DNA of 64,000 bases from positions 41,582,456 through 41,646,455 of the forward strand of contig CM049318.1 in the NCBI GenBank assembly GCA_026874595.1, in the 5' to 3' direction. Below the pieces are notes generated by a model. That model was not told the origin of the DNA. It saw only the letters and a list, made by a program, of their open reading frames with translations, and did no database searches. The position numbers and the translations under genes were made by a program. This document shows positions 1 to 14,224 of the stretch, piece after piece; positions within the stretch are counted from its first letter, which is position 1; each line of letters opens with the position of its first letter. Source of the DNA: Sipunculus nudus (lineage: Eukaryota > Annelida > Sipuncula > Golfingiida > Sipunculidae).

Positions 1-184
1 TCAGACCGCCTATCAGACCGGGGAGAGCTATATCAAATGGCAATTTGTTCAGAGCCGGTTTGTCTTATTGTTTAAAAGGTTAGGAATATGGACCACACCT
101 GATGATGCATGTCTGATGAAGGCAAGCCACGGCTTGCAAGACATTTGATGAGAGCTTGTTTGAATGTCCTCCCATTTCTACTAA

Positions 185-406
185 CATCATCATCAAAGCC
201 ACCATTATCACCACCATCATCATTATCATCCTCATCATCTTCATCACTATCACCATTATCATCAACAACAACACCATCATCACCTCGATCATCATCACCG
301 TCGTCGTTGTCATCATCATCATCATCATTATCACCACTGTCATCATTATCACCACTATCATCAGCACGATCATCATCATCATCATCGTCATCATTATCAT
401 CATTAC
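185..406. repeat. Imperfect (ATC)n trinucleotide tract
   Basis: About 220 bp of interrupted ATC/ATT/ACC triplets. The long acidic (minus) and serine-rich (plus) frames here are just the triplets read in each frame. No coding context is visible on either side. Confidence 0.9.
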
Positions 407-419
407 CAAACCTTTCAAG

Positions 420-2640
420 CATTGTGTAACTAACATTGTACCCTACTACTGTGATCATGTCTTATATTGACGTACGTCGGAGTGACAGAGCATGATTTAT
501 CTAGGGCTGAACGTATCTGTACAACTTATCTGTATATATGATAATGATATCATAGGATGATACAATTTGGATTAACAGAACAGCATTTGCGGAGCGTGTT
601 TGTAGATGTAACTTCCATGGGTAACCGAACGGAATGGCACATGCATAAGAATATTTAACCTGTAGATTTTGTTTAAATTATAACCCTCCTTCCTTCTTAA
701 AAACATTTTCAATTGTGCACATTATGCTAATATCGATAATTTTTTTTTAGTTTTCTAAATATGCATGGTAAAAAGGTAACTAATTATGTCTGGAGTGTCT
801 GAATACCGTTTAAAACTGTTGAAAAAGTTTTAATATACTTAAACTTCAAAACAATCTTTAAATAACCTAATTTGTCAGATTCGGTGGTGATTTAGGAACT
901 TTATTCGAAATGATACATATCAGTTACCAATATTCTTGTATTATCCACTGGGATTCTTTTTTTTTATTTGTTTGTGTCTGTGTGGGGGGGGGGGGGCACT
1001 ATGTACATCTGCAGATATCTTAATTCCGGTTTCCGAATTGGTGACACAACACAACTTATGTGCAAACACATAATTATCTTGGCATTATTCAGGCTCTGTT
1101 TTACGCACCTGCGGGTCATTGGTGTGTAGCACTGTTGAACCCCCGAAAGGCGCACTCGTTCTTGAGTGAAACACGACCGTTGGGCACACTTTTCCCGTTA
1201 ACCCTGCAGAACACTCAGCCTAGGTTTTGGCCGACGGTGAAAAACCCCAGCGTTCCCCAGGGATTCTAATTTATTCTCATAACTTATTTAAAAAATCCTC
1301 CAAGATTCTTCATTCTCTTGTATAATTTACATTTTAATAACGTTGACAGTTTTGTCCCGACGTGGCTCAAGCGTTCCGTATTCAGAGTCTGACACTTAAT
1401 TGATCTTACTTTATTCACTTTTTCTCTTTGGTAATTTATCTCTAAATAAGTTTAAACCCTTAAGTGTTGCAGTATATTTCTAATTGGCAATATTTTGTCC
1501 ATTCATATATCGTATGTCTAATATGGTCTATGTCTTTATAAATAACTAACGATCTTAGTTTTATTGTACCTTTTTATCTCATCTATATTAACATTTAAAC
1601 ATATTCTTATAATTTTTTCTAAAATACCTAGTAAATTAACCTGATCAAATTTTGATTTTTTTTGTTTGAACTCAAATTTCTGATTGACTGATGCATAAAA
1701 CGTTAACTGCACAAATTGTCAAGTTATGACGAGCAACCCGTTTTCTTGATAATGTGTCCTAAGGTAACAATTAGGTAGTTCTAGTTCATTATACAGGGAT
1801 TATCGAATTTGTGGAAGTTAATTAGTCCACTTCCTTTTATGTTTCTGTTTGTGTAAACTTTATTCGCCACAGATTTCATCAATATTATTATTACAATTAT
1901 ATATATCACAGCAGTGACACGTTATTACTCATTATTTAACATATACTACAATATGTATTATCCAGAAATATTATCTATTATAATATATTATATGTTATCT
2001 ATAAATATAAAAGGTGATTGATCATATAATTATGATACAAGGTCCGCTAACAATCAAATAGTAATAGGGCCTTTTTTTCATATATCAATCAGGATCTAAA
2101 AGGTTATTCTTTCCATAAAATATTTCTGTCCCAGAAAAATATATTACACAGGCACACGTTCGATTGCTATTTATAGTGACATCAATATTTAATTTGACAT
2201 ATAACACAAGAGTGCATAATACGCCTGTCCTTTGTCTTGTGACCTTGACCTTATTAAATATGCACACATTCTGCAGACAATTGACCCCCAGAGGATTTAC
2301 TTGAAATTCATACTGAATGCCGTCAAAACCCATCACATTTCTAGTTATCTCAGCAATACCAAAAGGAAGTCTAGTGACCTCTGTCCTAATTAAATATGCA
2401 TGGACTTTGCCTAGAATCCAACATTGGCGAGATAATCTATTCTTAAGTGGTTATAGTGAGTTTCCTGATAATCTATCATAACCCTAGTAAGTTGTCGCGC
2501 CGACACTAAAAGTTAACGGACGGACGGTGCAAATACCATACCGTCTGTATTTATATATTTTCTTCCAGTTTTAAAACATTTTCCCACAAACATTGCCATG
2601 GCGACTGCAACCCCTCAGGTTATAAAACACTCTAAATACA
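420..2640. other. No gene seen; AT-rich spacer with old repeat fragments
   Basis: No supported gene. A G13 run lies at 984-996. About 1103-1262 resembles a stretch near 33250-33400 (shared words around 'gcacctg', 'ggtgtgta', 'gagtgaaacac'), so it is probably a dispersed repeat. About 2230-2530 holds AGGTCA-type words and a GGACGGACGG end like the repeats at 15 and 60 kb, probably a decayed member. Confidence 0.5.
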
Positions 2641-2819
2641 TACAGTGGAACCCCGCCTTGCGACCACCCCGTAATTGCGACCACCCCCACAAATACGACC
2701 ACTTTCCTTGGTCCCAAATATAAGATCCAGGTAATTAAGAGTCTCAAATACGACTACCCCCAAATTACGACGACTTTGGTCTGTCCCCAAGGTGGTCATA
2801 ATTTTGGGGTTCCACTGTA
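2641..2819. mobile_element. pogo-like MITE (175 bp) with TA target duplication
   Basis: The element runs 2643-2817. Its ends, CAGTGGAACCCC and GGGGTTCCACTG, are perfect inverted repeats, with TA immediately outside each (2641-2642 and 2818-2819). Inside are repeated GCGACCACCCC/ACGACCAC words. TA duplication and a CAGTGGAACC-type terminus are typical of pogo/Tigger-like Tc1-mariner elements. No transposase frame exists, so it is non-autonomous. Confidence 0.85.
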
Positions 2820-4229
2820 CACTAATGTAACCAGAAATACAGCGTCACACCCGTACCTCCACGAGGATTTCAATCAAACTATGATGCGTGGTACTGGTAG
2901 ACCGGATTAAACGTGTGTTTCAATTCATCGCCATCACGGCTGTATCACAGGTAAGCTCTGGTCGCCAGATTAAAGTCAGCTATTATTACTTGTGAGGGGC
3001 TGATACATCGCAGGGATTAAAATATTGCTATAACTCATAATGGTAAGAAATCCTTTCAAAACAGATAAGGTTGATCAAAATAATCTTAAAGATTTATTGG
3101 ATGGTTCTCTGGGTATTGCTCTGATTATCTGACGAATTTTAACCGTATTCGTTTGTATTTTTTTTCAGTAAAATGTTAACAGACATGCCAGTTAAATACC
3201 TAACCAACCAAACAACCAACAAACGCCGTTAAAAACATAATACCTCCGCCAGTACCTGCTGACCGGCGTTCATTATTATAGGGTTGAACCACTTTGGGAT
3301 ACGTTATTGCTCTTTTATGTATTTATATACTCTTTGCCTACCTTTGGGTAGTGTGCTTTATGAATCTGTCCGACGATGTATAAGCCTATCATTGTATTGG
3401 TATATACTTGTTAAAACAGCAGAGGGGATATCACATTGAGAATTTCTCAGCTTGTTAGCCGTGCCATAATACAAGGTTGATGGCCAGACGCGTCTGTTGG
3501 CTTCCACGGAGCCGTGGCGCCAGGCCTTGTAAGGCTTCCCATTGTTAAGCGACGCATGTTGCTGGCTTGTACAAGGAGTGCCAGAAGGACAGAAATTCTC
3601 TGTAGGACACTGCAGGAGGTGTAACCTCAAGATTATTCCTGAACGGTCACGTGGCCCTCAAGGGACGCCTCCTTGTTCAGTGCTTGACCCAAAGGTTAGG
3701 CGTGTGTCATGCGTGCAGCCGTGCACGTAACCGCTCGCAGTGGTCCAGTCGGTGCATACCCTCTGTTGTCATAACGTTTGAAGTATCTGCGTAGAGTTGG
3801 GAGTCAGACTCTTCATCCGCACACCGTCATCGCAATAAACATTAGATTGATGGTCAGAGTTTCATAAAGAGAGACAATTTACAACACTAAGACTTAAGCA
3901 CTGCAAGTTGTTTTAATTAGCATCAGCGCATTCTCGTCTACTGATCCTACTCCTATATACCAGCCCGCCCCATCATACACTAACAAGCTTAAATTTTATC
4001 AATTCAGTTATACCAAAATATACTATGAACTTTATCAACTGACAGACCCTCAACAGATTTAAAAATAATTAATGGTCACATTGATTACACTATGATTCTC
4101 AAAGGGAAAAGTTCAGCGAGGGTCTTCTTTGGATACAGGTTATCTCCTTGTTGGATACAGGTTAATTCCTTGTTTGATACAGGTTATCTTCTTGTTTAAC
4201 AGAGACATGCCAGAGACAGAGTCGTCTAG
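2820..4229. other. No gene seen; high-complexity spacer
   Basis: About 3450-3800 is GC-richer and non-repetitive. It carries a 90-codon minus frame (3358-3630) and a 62-codon plus frame with several cysteines. I recognise no domain in either, and there are no clear splice sites, so no gene is called. Confidence 0.4.
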
Positions 4230-4351
4230 TAGGGCTGGGTATCGCCTTCAAATTTCGCATCGCAATATATTGCGATATTTGGTAGCGTATTGCGATAGGT
4301 ATTGCTATATTTTCATTGTATAACACCTCAAGGAAATAAGTGGTTTTCCAG

Positions 4352-4876
<525 letters not shown>

Positions 4877-4888
4877 ATATATATATAT

Positions 4889-5292
4889 TGTTACGAAGAC
4901 AAATTGCTATGGGGAAAATATTGGGCCGATTCGAGATTCGAACCCATGTCGGTGGCGCACATGTCCGGCGTCCCAACCGCTTCACCAGAAAAGCATACTT
5001 CACTAGAGAGACAGTTCGGTCCGCTTTTATGTCACCCCGTAACACACACCCTCTGTCAGAACAAGATAAACTCTCCTGGAATTACTCAAGTTCAAACCAC
5101 CATTCCCCATGCCACAAAGTTTGCCGTCATTTTGGACGAGCCCCCATTTGTTTCGAAGACAAATTGCTCTGGGGAAACTATTAAACCGATCCGGGATTCG
5201 AACCGTTGTCGGTGGTGTCCGGCGTTTCAACAACTTCGCTAGAAAAGCAAGCTTCACAGTTCGGTCCGTAACCGTTATGTCACCCCGTAACA
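4889..5292 (-). mobile_element. TRIM, copy 2, inserted in (TA)n
   Basis: LTRs at 4889-5044 (156 bp) and 5149-5292 (144 bp) flank a 104-bp interior. The outer ends are TGTTACG and CGTAACA on the plus strand. The primer-binding site (5129-5146) has three changes from copy 1, and the purine tract is at 5045-5057. ATAT flanks both ends (4885-4888, 5293-5296), consistent with a short target duplication, though the TA tract makes its length ambiguous. It is in the same orientation as copy 1, 13 bp away, so the pair is either two insertions or an unequal-exchange product. Confidence 0.8.
4935..4987 (-). promoter_or_regulatory. tRNA-like Pol III promoter (A and B boxes) inside the TRIM LTR
   Basis: On the minus strand TGGTGAAGCGGTTGG (4987-4973) resembles a tRNA A box, and GGGTTCGAATC (4945-4935) matches the B-box consensus GGTTCGANNCC. 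The span is 53 bp, normal for type 2 Pol III promoters. The same pair occurs in all four LTRs, with TAGCGAAG in place of TGGTGAAG in three. A D-arm-like pairing (GGTG with CGCC) can be drawn, but the anticodon and T stems are degenerate. This is a tRNA-derived promoter, not a functional tRNA. Confidence 0.6.
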
Positions 5293-5684
5293 ATATATAA
5301 TTAATATTATTATTAAGAATTTTTCATCATATTAAAAATTATGACACCATACAAGTTTATGCAGATCAGATTATACCAAACACGAAATATTGCAACATTA
5401 CTTACTAATATACTGTTGAGATTGCCCAAAGAAACATTTTAAATCTAATTCTTCTTTAGGTCTTAACTTCAATTATAGAATTCTGAACTGTGGTATAACA
5501 CAAAGAGGGATAGATGGTGCGCACAACTACAGCCGTGTATATACCACAGCGCAAGGCTAAACGTCATTAACCAATAATACTGTTGACATTTGATTGCATT
5601 TATCACATTTATTATGAACGAATTATTATGAATGATTATTATAACAGAAAATTACACATGCAGACGCTTGAGTCCCTATTTATA

Positions 5685-5797
5685 ATAAAGTCTTCAAATC
5701 TCCAATGTTCTTAGAGATACTACGAAGCTATTATAGGGTCGTTTGATCTGATTTCATGGTAGTATCTCCAAGAACATTGGATATATGAAAACTTTAT
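5685..5797. repeat. Hairpin with ~43-nt arms
   Basis: The arm 5685-5727 is the imperfect reverse complement of 5752-5797 (core TCCAATGTTCTTAGAGATACTA against its complement). The loop is ~24 nt. It could be a tiny MITE or a transcribed hairpin such as a microRNA-like precursor. The sequence alone does not decide. Confidence 0.7.
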
Positions 5798-6059
5798 GCT
5801 TACTGGAACATTTCCTATACTAAACGTCTAAAGACAAGTAGCGGCGTTCAACTTAAGCCTGACATTTATCCTAACCAATGTACATGTAAAACATATGTAA
5901 AGGAAACGTTGATTTAACAAAAAAAATCAGTTTTAGGCACGTTTACAAAATATCGAAAATATCGATATTTGAAAACTGTATCGCTACATGCAATATGCAA
6001 ATCACCGGGTCGTGTTACACCGATAAATCAATAATGTAAGCCCTACTCTCCAGCCGAGT

Positions 6060-9000
6060 ATGTCTTAAAAACACCTTTTTTTTGTTTCGTTTAGTAGGAA
6101 TACAAAACAAACTAACCGATAGTCATTAAACTTTGAGGAGGGACTCGAGGTGCCGGAGAAAACCACACTGAATCCGGATGGAAGAGCGACTGCAGTAGAA
6201 TTACTTTGTCCTGGCGGAGGCATGCACTCTATTGAATGCTACTTAATAAAGTCTAGTTTCCTTATGACAAACACTGACTGGGGGGGGGGGGGCGCTCGAT
6301 GTTCTGTCCTCATAAATATTTAATTTGAATATCTATTATGTGAATTTTAAGTACTCCTACAACTATTGACTATTTATATTTTTCTTTTCTTTATTCCCCA
6401 GTACTTTACATTAGTTTTATACATGCCATATAATCTGGATAAATGTTTCAATAATGATACATTTTATTTCCTTTAGAATGAAGTGCGCTTCCGACAAAGA
6501 AATAACCGCATCACGGTCGAATGGTCTGTTAAAATTTATGGTTTTATCTATAAATTTTTAAATGTTTGCATGCAACTCTCTCACCAGAAATATATGATGA
6601 AAACCCTGTTGCCTTGACGACATATTCTGATAAAACAACTCCAGGTATCTTAACTTACATAGATCAATTAATTCATATTCACATAAAAGGATGTAATAGT
6701 ATTTTTAATTTAGGCTTCGATTTTAAATTTACTTCTGCATGAATGTAACTCAAACATAGTCAGCGACCATTTTGTGTCCGTATACAGTGTAACGCTCGCA
6801 AGTATAGTTATGATTTATTTAAAATAGTTCAATATTGTTCATTCTCAATATAGATGAAGATTATGTATTCATAAAAAGAAATTGTTGGTCCTTTAGAAAC
6901 TGTTTTTTACTACTGTATAATGACCATGGGTATCAGGTCTAAACATCTGAACAGCTTCTCAATGTCAATATTTTCCTGAAAATATATGCTAAATTTGTGC
7001 CATGAGAAATAAATGCTCAACTCTGGATTCCCGTTTTTCTGTACAACGGATTTCCTGCATGCAAAAATATCATACTCCAAACACCTTTATTGTTTGATTG
7101 TATTATTTTATTTCTAAATGACTATTTGCTTTTTTCACATTTCCAAAGAAGTCTTTCATTTAGTGTTATTACAGGAAAAATTGAATTAGTATTCTATGCA
7201 TGTCTATGCATGAATATTTCACAAATTTACTTGATTCTACTTTTTACTTTCGTATATGACAAACTCGCCATTTTTATCAAATATTCCATATATTCTTCAG
7301 TTTCGCTTACACTTAACTTATTCTGCAACATGTCTCGAGCATGACTCGTTGACTTTTTTACATGCCCTGAATAAACAATAAAGTAAATAAAAAAAAGTAG
7401 GGTTCACCATTGAATCACGATAGGATGACAACGTTGGATATAGTAATACATTAATGAATGCTACAATATTTGCTCTAAAGAACCAAATTGAAAAATGTAT
7501 GCAAATCAAGAGAAATATATAGATTTATCCAAAGCTGATATTCGTAAATATTAAATAGTTTTAATTTTTTTAAAACTTACATATATATAGGCAGTTATTG
7601 TTTCCATAGTGAGACACACTACGTGTATGACCACCGGGTCCACTGTTGAGCCTTGTCCAGCACTGCGGTATAGCATGATGACTGACTGAGCCAGCTTCAG
7701 GTACAATCTAGTCGATTTTACATCATACACTAGAATAAACCAACGTAACCTAAAACAACTCACATCAAATCGATGGCGCATATCCGATCACAGCGGTGTG
7801 GCCCCCGGGGATTTTGAAATAATCTTCGGCATTAGTAAATGCGTTACCAACGAGATTCAGCACACCATCAATCCAATCGATTTAATCTGAATTCATTTCT
7901 TAACCTCAATTCATAGACATTTTATTCACATAAGAAGGTGACATGGGAAACGCAGAGTTAATGCGAAATTTGGAAATTGTAAAATGTTTGATTTTTTCTC
8001 AAAAGTTTCTAGTTTGTGAGACAGTAAATTATATACAGGATTCAGCTGTGGTCTGTTATTTTTTTGTTGTATTTGAGTTACTTATACTTTCAATCAAATC
8101 AGACGGAGATTTCTCTTGAGCAATCAAATTACCTGTTTACGATTGTTGATCAAATAGGAGTCGAATCGTGATTTACAAAAGTCTAGATATCTTCACAGAA
8201 CAATAAATAATATAAGAATATTTAAACGTATTGACAATGAAGCTAATAAAACTAATAATTCTGAGGAGGATTTGACTTTTCTGGTTGCAATCATTTCAAA
8301 TAAAATAAACTAACAATATCGATAACATAGACCAAAAACAATCTGTTTGATCATTCGTGCAAAATATTGTATCAACAATTTACTTTACATCGGCCAGGTA
8401 TTGTATGTTCCCCTTGGTTTATGCGTTGGTTTGTCTGTAACTTCGCTGCAAAAAAGTATTGAGCGGATTTAGGTGAAACATTGTGCAGGGTTAGGATAAC
8501 GCCCAAAGAACAATTTCTTATACGTTGAATGTAGCCTAGATAAGCATCATAAATTTTAATTCAAATGATTGCATACCTTTATGACATTGTGCAATGTTTT
8601 GTCCCAGTGAGGGACAGAGGCATTCCTTTGCATTAGGGCCGGTTCGTACGTGTACACCTGTGACCCGTGTTGGTGAAGGATGACACTCAGATGAAGAACA
8701 GAAGAGGATTTGACAAGGGTCTTAGGCTGGCGAAGGTGTGTAGGTTACGACTACACTTCTGGTAACTGATATTTTATCCAGGACCAATATAGTAAAACAA
8801 ATGACAAATGGCAAAATCATGACATATCATAAGCTATAACGATCTGCTTTCATTGCTCAGCGTCGACGGGGCCTAAAGGCCTTCATAGAAATAATTTAGG
8901 AGCTGTTCCGTACAATATCGCACCTGAAGCAAACATCAACATGGCCGCGGATTTCACGGGTAGAGACACCACTATTAACTTATATATATACGCGCTTTAA

Positions 9001-10845
9001 AAAAATCGCCCTTTAGTCATTCGATTAGCACACGCGATGTCTTTCTTATTAATCGACTTGTCAGCTCACTGAATAACAATGCCATATAAACGGAGATTCA
9101 CTCTTTTATAGGATGAAATAAAAAAATGACTTTATGCGACACATGTATTGGGAGCCCGTCCGAGATTTGCTTGTTTGGTCAAGCGCTCTCCTAAATCGAA
9201 TCAGGAACCATTAAAGCGATTGCAGGTTCGGCATGCAAAGTCAAACATTTTGGAAAGGTTATTTAACGCCAACCATAATGGTGTCGTAAGTCTCTTTTAT
9301 TGCTGAAAGGAAGTTATTGATAAAACATTAAGCTTGTCTTTATTACCTTGGGCTGTTTTGAGAACCTGATACCGTGCTGACGGGCCTCCGGGGGCGTTCA
9401 GGGTCTTCGGATTACCGACAGAATGCCGGGCCTTTCGCTCATAATTCTAATGTTTTAACATCTCTTCACGCTATATTACAACAACCGCTATATATCTGAT
9501 AACAGGTACAAGATATGAATTCTTTTATAGGCTGAAAAAAGAAATAAATAAAGTTATAGGTTTAGCAAAAAAAAAAAGAATCTGCGGATTTTACATTAGG
9601 GAACATCCCATCAGTAATCAAATGTTTCGAACGAGATTTCATTTCATGGATATTTGATTCTTAACACTTGTTTATTTAACTATTCCGGAGTGGGAAAGGG
9701 CAGATTTTCAGAATGAAAATAGATTTTTTTTGTATTTCATAACGTAATTTTAAAAAATTATTATTGGATTAATTTACATATTTCTCTTATAAAGAACAAT
9801 ACCGTTTACATTTAAGACATATCCAGATCACTTATCCCGGTTTCTTTGAAATGTTTATAAAAAAGACCAGATTTTAAATGTTTGTTTTCCTTATATGAAA
9901 AATAATTATTATGTTTACGTCAAAATGTGTGTAGAAATTCATTTAACATAATGACTTTTAGAGAGATTCCGCTACTTTATTAACGATAAAATCTATGAAA
10001 ATACAAATATAGTGATAAACAAACTGTTTTTATGTGGTAAAGCAAATTCAGTTTATGCGGATAAGTATTATTTGTTTCTATCAAAATTCGAAAGCTTTTT
10101 TTCCTGAAACAATAAGAAATGAAAACAACCAGGCCCGTGGAAAAGGGGTGTGAGGGAAAGTAATAAGCAAATGGTCAAAACTTTAATAGAAACATTGGAA
10201 AGATAAAAAGTTTGATATTTTTTGTAGTAAATTATTTGGTGGGAGAATTTGTCAACATGGGAAACTTTTGGTGTGAATGAGGATTTTTCACCTTTTTTGC
10301 ACACAGTTCATATTCATTTGAAAAAAAAACCCCTGGAAATGGCATGGTATATTCACTTACAATAAACTGAAATCTTAGATTTATGTTGCGAGCGACAAAA
10401 AGACGAGAACGTTATCCACAAGTTCAAAAATAGTTTAAGCAATTTATCATGTCTTCTTTATTTCTAATTTTGAGATATATTTAAAGAGAAATGCATTTTT
10501 AAATACCAGAGTTTGAACTTTCAATACTGGTCACATAAATACCTGTTACGTCGAGATCGGCGTTCGCTGATTGCGACTGAGTATCGGGAACCACAGAAAC
10601 ACGATAAGTAACCGACGCGCACTGCTCGTTGTTCAGTTCCTTAAACGGGACAAGTCATTATGTAGATAAACAGCAATCTCAGTCCTGCCTTGTCTTGATG
10701 CGTCTGTTTGTAAGCGAACCAGAAAATATTCCCGGTAAACAACAGATCGGCATGCCCTGCCATAGAGTCAACCTGGAGTAATGGACACCGTCGAAGGCAA
10801 AACTGACTTAGTTTTTTTCATTTTGTCTATGTCTATTGGTAATAT

Positions 10846-10849
<4 letters not shown>
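6060..10849. other. No gene seen over ~4.8 kb
   Basis: AT-rich, largely unique-looking sequence with a G13 run at 6280-6292. A minus-strand frame at 7551-7781 ends against GTAAGT and is discussed as a possible exon. Nothing else here supports a gene or a recognisable mobile element. Confidence 0.5.
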
Positions 10850-10938
<89 letters not shown>

Positions 10939-10994
10939 GAGAGACAGAAATCACGTGGAGGTCCCGTTAGTCGTCGTAATTTTGAGGGTTTACT

Positions 10995-11061
<67 letters not shown>
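10850..11061. repeat. Compound microsatellite (TA)n-(GA)n-(TA)n
   Basis: (TA)22 at 10850-10894, (GA)n to about 10945, ~45 bp of unique sequence, then (TA)n at 10992-11061. Shorter TA tracts follow at 11146-11172 and about 11440-11486. The YIYI and ERERER frames are artefacts. Confidence 0.95.
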
Positions 11062-11062
<1 letters not shown>

Positions 11063-11437
11063 CTGACTCAACAGCCGTTAGTGCAACATGCATGGGGTTC
11101 CCCTAAAAATGAAACATGGTACTTTTATCTAGTATTCTCTGATGTACATATATATATATATATATATATATACATAATTATATATATATATTAAAAAATA
11201 TATATTCTTCTATTATAAAAAAAAATATTAATTCATGTGATGAAAATGAAATGTTCACTGTTTGAAATTGTAATAGAAATTTACACAATCGATAGAATCC
11301 TTTCAAATTATATCTATCAAATTAAAAAAATCAACAGCCAGAACTAAACTTCCGATAATCTTATTATTTACTCTAATATTTTAAATCTTTAAAGGCAGCA
11401 TTATAAGCTCAAAATCTGCTGTTCGAATTCCCAACAG

Positions 11438-11489
<52 letters not shown>

Positions 11490-11493
<4 letters not shown>

Positions 11494-12690
11494 GTTCAGG
11501 TCGTACATGTGTAGGTTTGGAATCGAGTCAAGATGATCCTATTTATTCTACTGTTTTGTTTTTGCCCTTCATCACCGTGCTACTATATTGATAACTCTTC
11601 CCTTACCATCTTACCATTATTGCATTAACATAACACTAGGGTCCCATGTATGCTTTGGGGTATATTTTCACGTCATATCAGTCACCGTATAACACGTTTA
11701 CCTTTCCCACATGGAAATCTGCAAATGTGATTTTCAATATTTTAAATTATATCATCTGGGAAATTTAATGTGAGAATGTGGATTACCAAGGAATTTTTTT
11801 TTGTTTCCATGGGTCATCTAAAATAACGACAGAACACTATTCTGTAATATCGAGCGCTAGACATGCTCCGTATTTTAGGGTCTGTGGGGTAGAACTGACA
11901 CGGGTCCGGTGACATTTGTGACATTTCCTACTGATGGATGTGTAGTGTGATTTTCCGGAGTCTCAGAGTCAATTATTTCATTGATCGAGCCATTCAAAAC
12001 TCGGGGGAAACAATCTTTAGCTTCTGCACCGCTGGGTTTTAAGTGCAATCCCCAACTTTAACTGACCTGTCACTTCCCGAAGGAGTTTTTCTGGTTCAAC
12101 AGATAGATCATGCACTCTTTTGCTGACTTATTCACTGCAGAACCTCGGAAATGCCAGTTCCACATATTAATAGTTGACAGCAATTTTTTGAAGGCTTTAT
12201 AATATTCCATTGACCGGTGATGCAAAACCGGGAAATCTCTTCCTAATGAAAGGGGAATAATGTCTGACTTAACGGGCACTGACTTTTATGTAAATTGAAA
12301 CTCTCCTTCACACTTTAAACTAAAATGTCGTAATGACTATGTGCCATATTAAAGTTATTCACATGACATTTTGGGTCTTGCTACCATATTTGCCTCAAAT
12401 GAATCTAAATTTTATTTTTAAAATGTTTAATAACGCATAATTACAAAATGGTATTTCTGCCTACCTTGAAGCTATGAAAATGTATTTATACACTTGTTCT
12501 CTTAACAACGTTTGTACGGATAGATAAATTAACTAATGCGAAGCACTTTCTCTATGGCACAAACTGTTTTGTCCGGTAGTCTGCAGGGGTGGTGGAAACA
12601 CGGAGGACCCGGAGAAAACCGCCGAAATTGGACGGACCACTACAGCGCACTGCCATGGCATCGCCGGTAATATTCCTGGATCGCCAGCGG
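11490..12690. other. No gene seen
   Basis: Unique-looking AT-rich sequence. The words CCGGAGAAAACC near 12610 also occur near 6152, suggesting a shared dispersed repeat that the following inverted-repeat element may have interrupted. Confidence 0.4.
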
Positions 12691-12697
12691 GAGGGGA

Positions 12698-12985
12698 CCT
12701 GTTACAACTGATCATGTAATAACCATCTTATAATGTAACATAAACCGATAATGTAATAAGAAATTAACCGATAATGTAACACGCACTGATAACGTAATAA
12801 CAAATCAACGGATAATGTGCTATCAACCGATCACGTTATTATAAATCAGCCGATTATGTAACAACAAATGCTACCCCGATAACGTATATAATACGAAATT
12901 ACCCGATAACATTACAAAGTTCCCTAAGCGTTAATGTAAAACAAAATTAGCCGGTAATGTAATAACACTTTTTTTTTCAAACTGA
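12698..12985 (+). repeat. Left terminal inverted repeat made of ~20-30-bp subrepeats
   Basis: Degenerate repeats of ACCGATAATGTAATAACAAA. Each carries GATAATGTAA or GATAACGTAA. The same series runs in reverse complement in the right arm. Arrays of short motifs in terminal regions are often transposase-binding sites. Confidence 0.75.
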
Positions 12986-14224
12986 CCAGTCCAAAGAAGC
13001 CACTTTGAATACAATTATAATCTTATGTCTGAGGCGTCCGCATGTTTCATGGACCTAGCAGGTTTAGCTAGGTCGACCATAGTTGATCCAAGCTGTACTG
13101 ATCACCCCTTGTCCGTCCGAGCACAAGTTGGTCCCTTTTTCGTAGCACTTTTCATGTTGTGTATTATGATCATATAGCTCAACTTTGGACATCTGGGATA
13201 TCTTATCACGGATATCTGATCTAAATTATGCATTTCATTTATCAACAGCCCAAATGTTAAAATTTCTCAGTTGTGTCTGCAACAGTTCTGAAGCACTGGT
13301 TGTTCCGATTTTCACCATTTTTAACAATGTTATTTGTGCAGATAATGAATAATATTTCTTTGGGGGTGGGGGTTAAGGGGGGGGGGGGGGTTGAGGGTTA
13401 ATACATAATTTTTGTTTTGCAGCCAAGACGTTGATATGTCAGTATTATTAAGTGCTTCAAACACACACAAATATGCGAAACTCGTTTACGTGTGTCTTGT
13501 TGACAACTGACCAGTCATAAATATATAACCAATACAACCAAAATTGCGTTAAAATGAAGCAAATATTGATGCTACTTCGAGCCTTGGACTCCTGAAAAAG
13601 CTATCCAGGATTTTTAAACTTATAAAAATATTCAAAACATAACATGCAACGATTACTGAGATATCTTAGTTTAAGTATGTATTTCAGGTAAAATCAGCTG
13701 CCATATTAGTATTTTTGTAAAGTTATCTGCAGCAGCTGTGAAAACTCTTTGGACAGATTTTTTCAATCTCTGCATGGTGATAGATACATTGTGTAAATAT
13801 TGATCGTACATCAACAGCCCAAATCTTAAAATTCCGCATTTGCATAATGAAAAGCTCTAAAGGACAGGCTGCTCTTATTTTCTTAATTTTGTTACCTCAG
13901 CTGACTGAAAGTATAGGTATGGCCTATAGGTATGACGCTTGTCCGTCATCCGTCAGGCCGTCCGTTAGCAAGGCACTGTAGAAGTATCTAAGTTGACATC
14001 CATAAAGGTCAATAAAAATCTCATTCGTACCATAATTAGAAAACGGGTAATCGATAAGCGAAAACGTGTATCCGCCGAAGTCAGAGTGGTATGTGTGAAG
14101 TGAGGGATGGATTGAGTGGTATATCACACATTTCTGAATGAAGTCCATTAAAACTCTGAGAAAAGGGCATTAATTTATTCAACGAAAACCGAAAGGTAGG
14201 TTGTGCCAACTGTCTGGTTTAAGT

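Noticed and set aside
72-470. Acidic (Asp/Asn) and Ser-rich frames
   Set aside because: They are translations of the (ATC)n tract in different frames, with no coding context.
3358-3730. Cys-containing frames resembling a small secreted or lectin-like domain
   Set aside because: No defining lectin or EGF spacing could be recognised, and the two strands are open equally.
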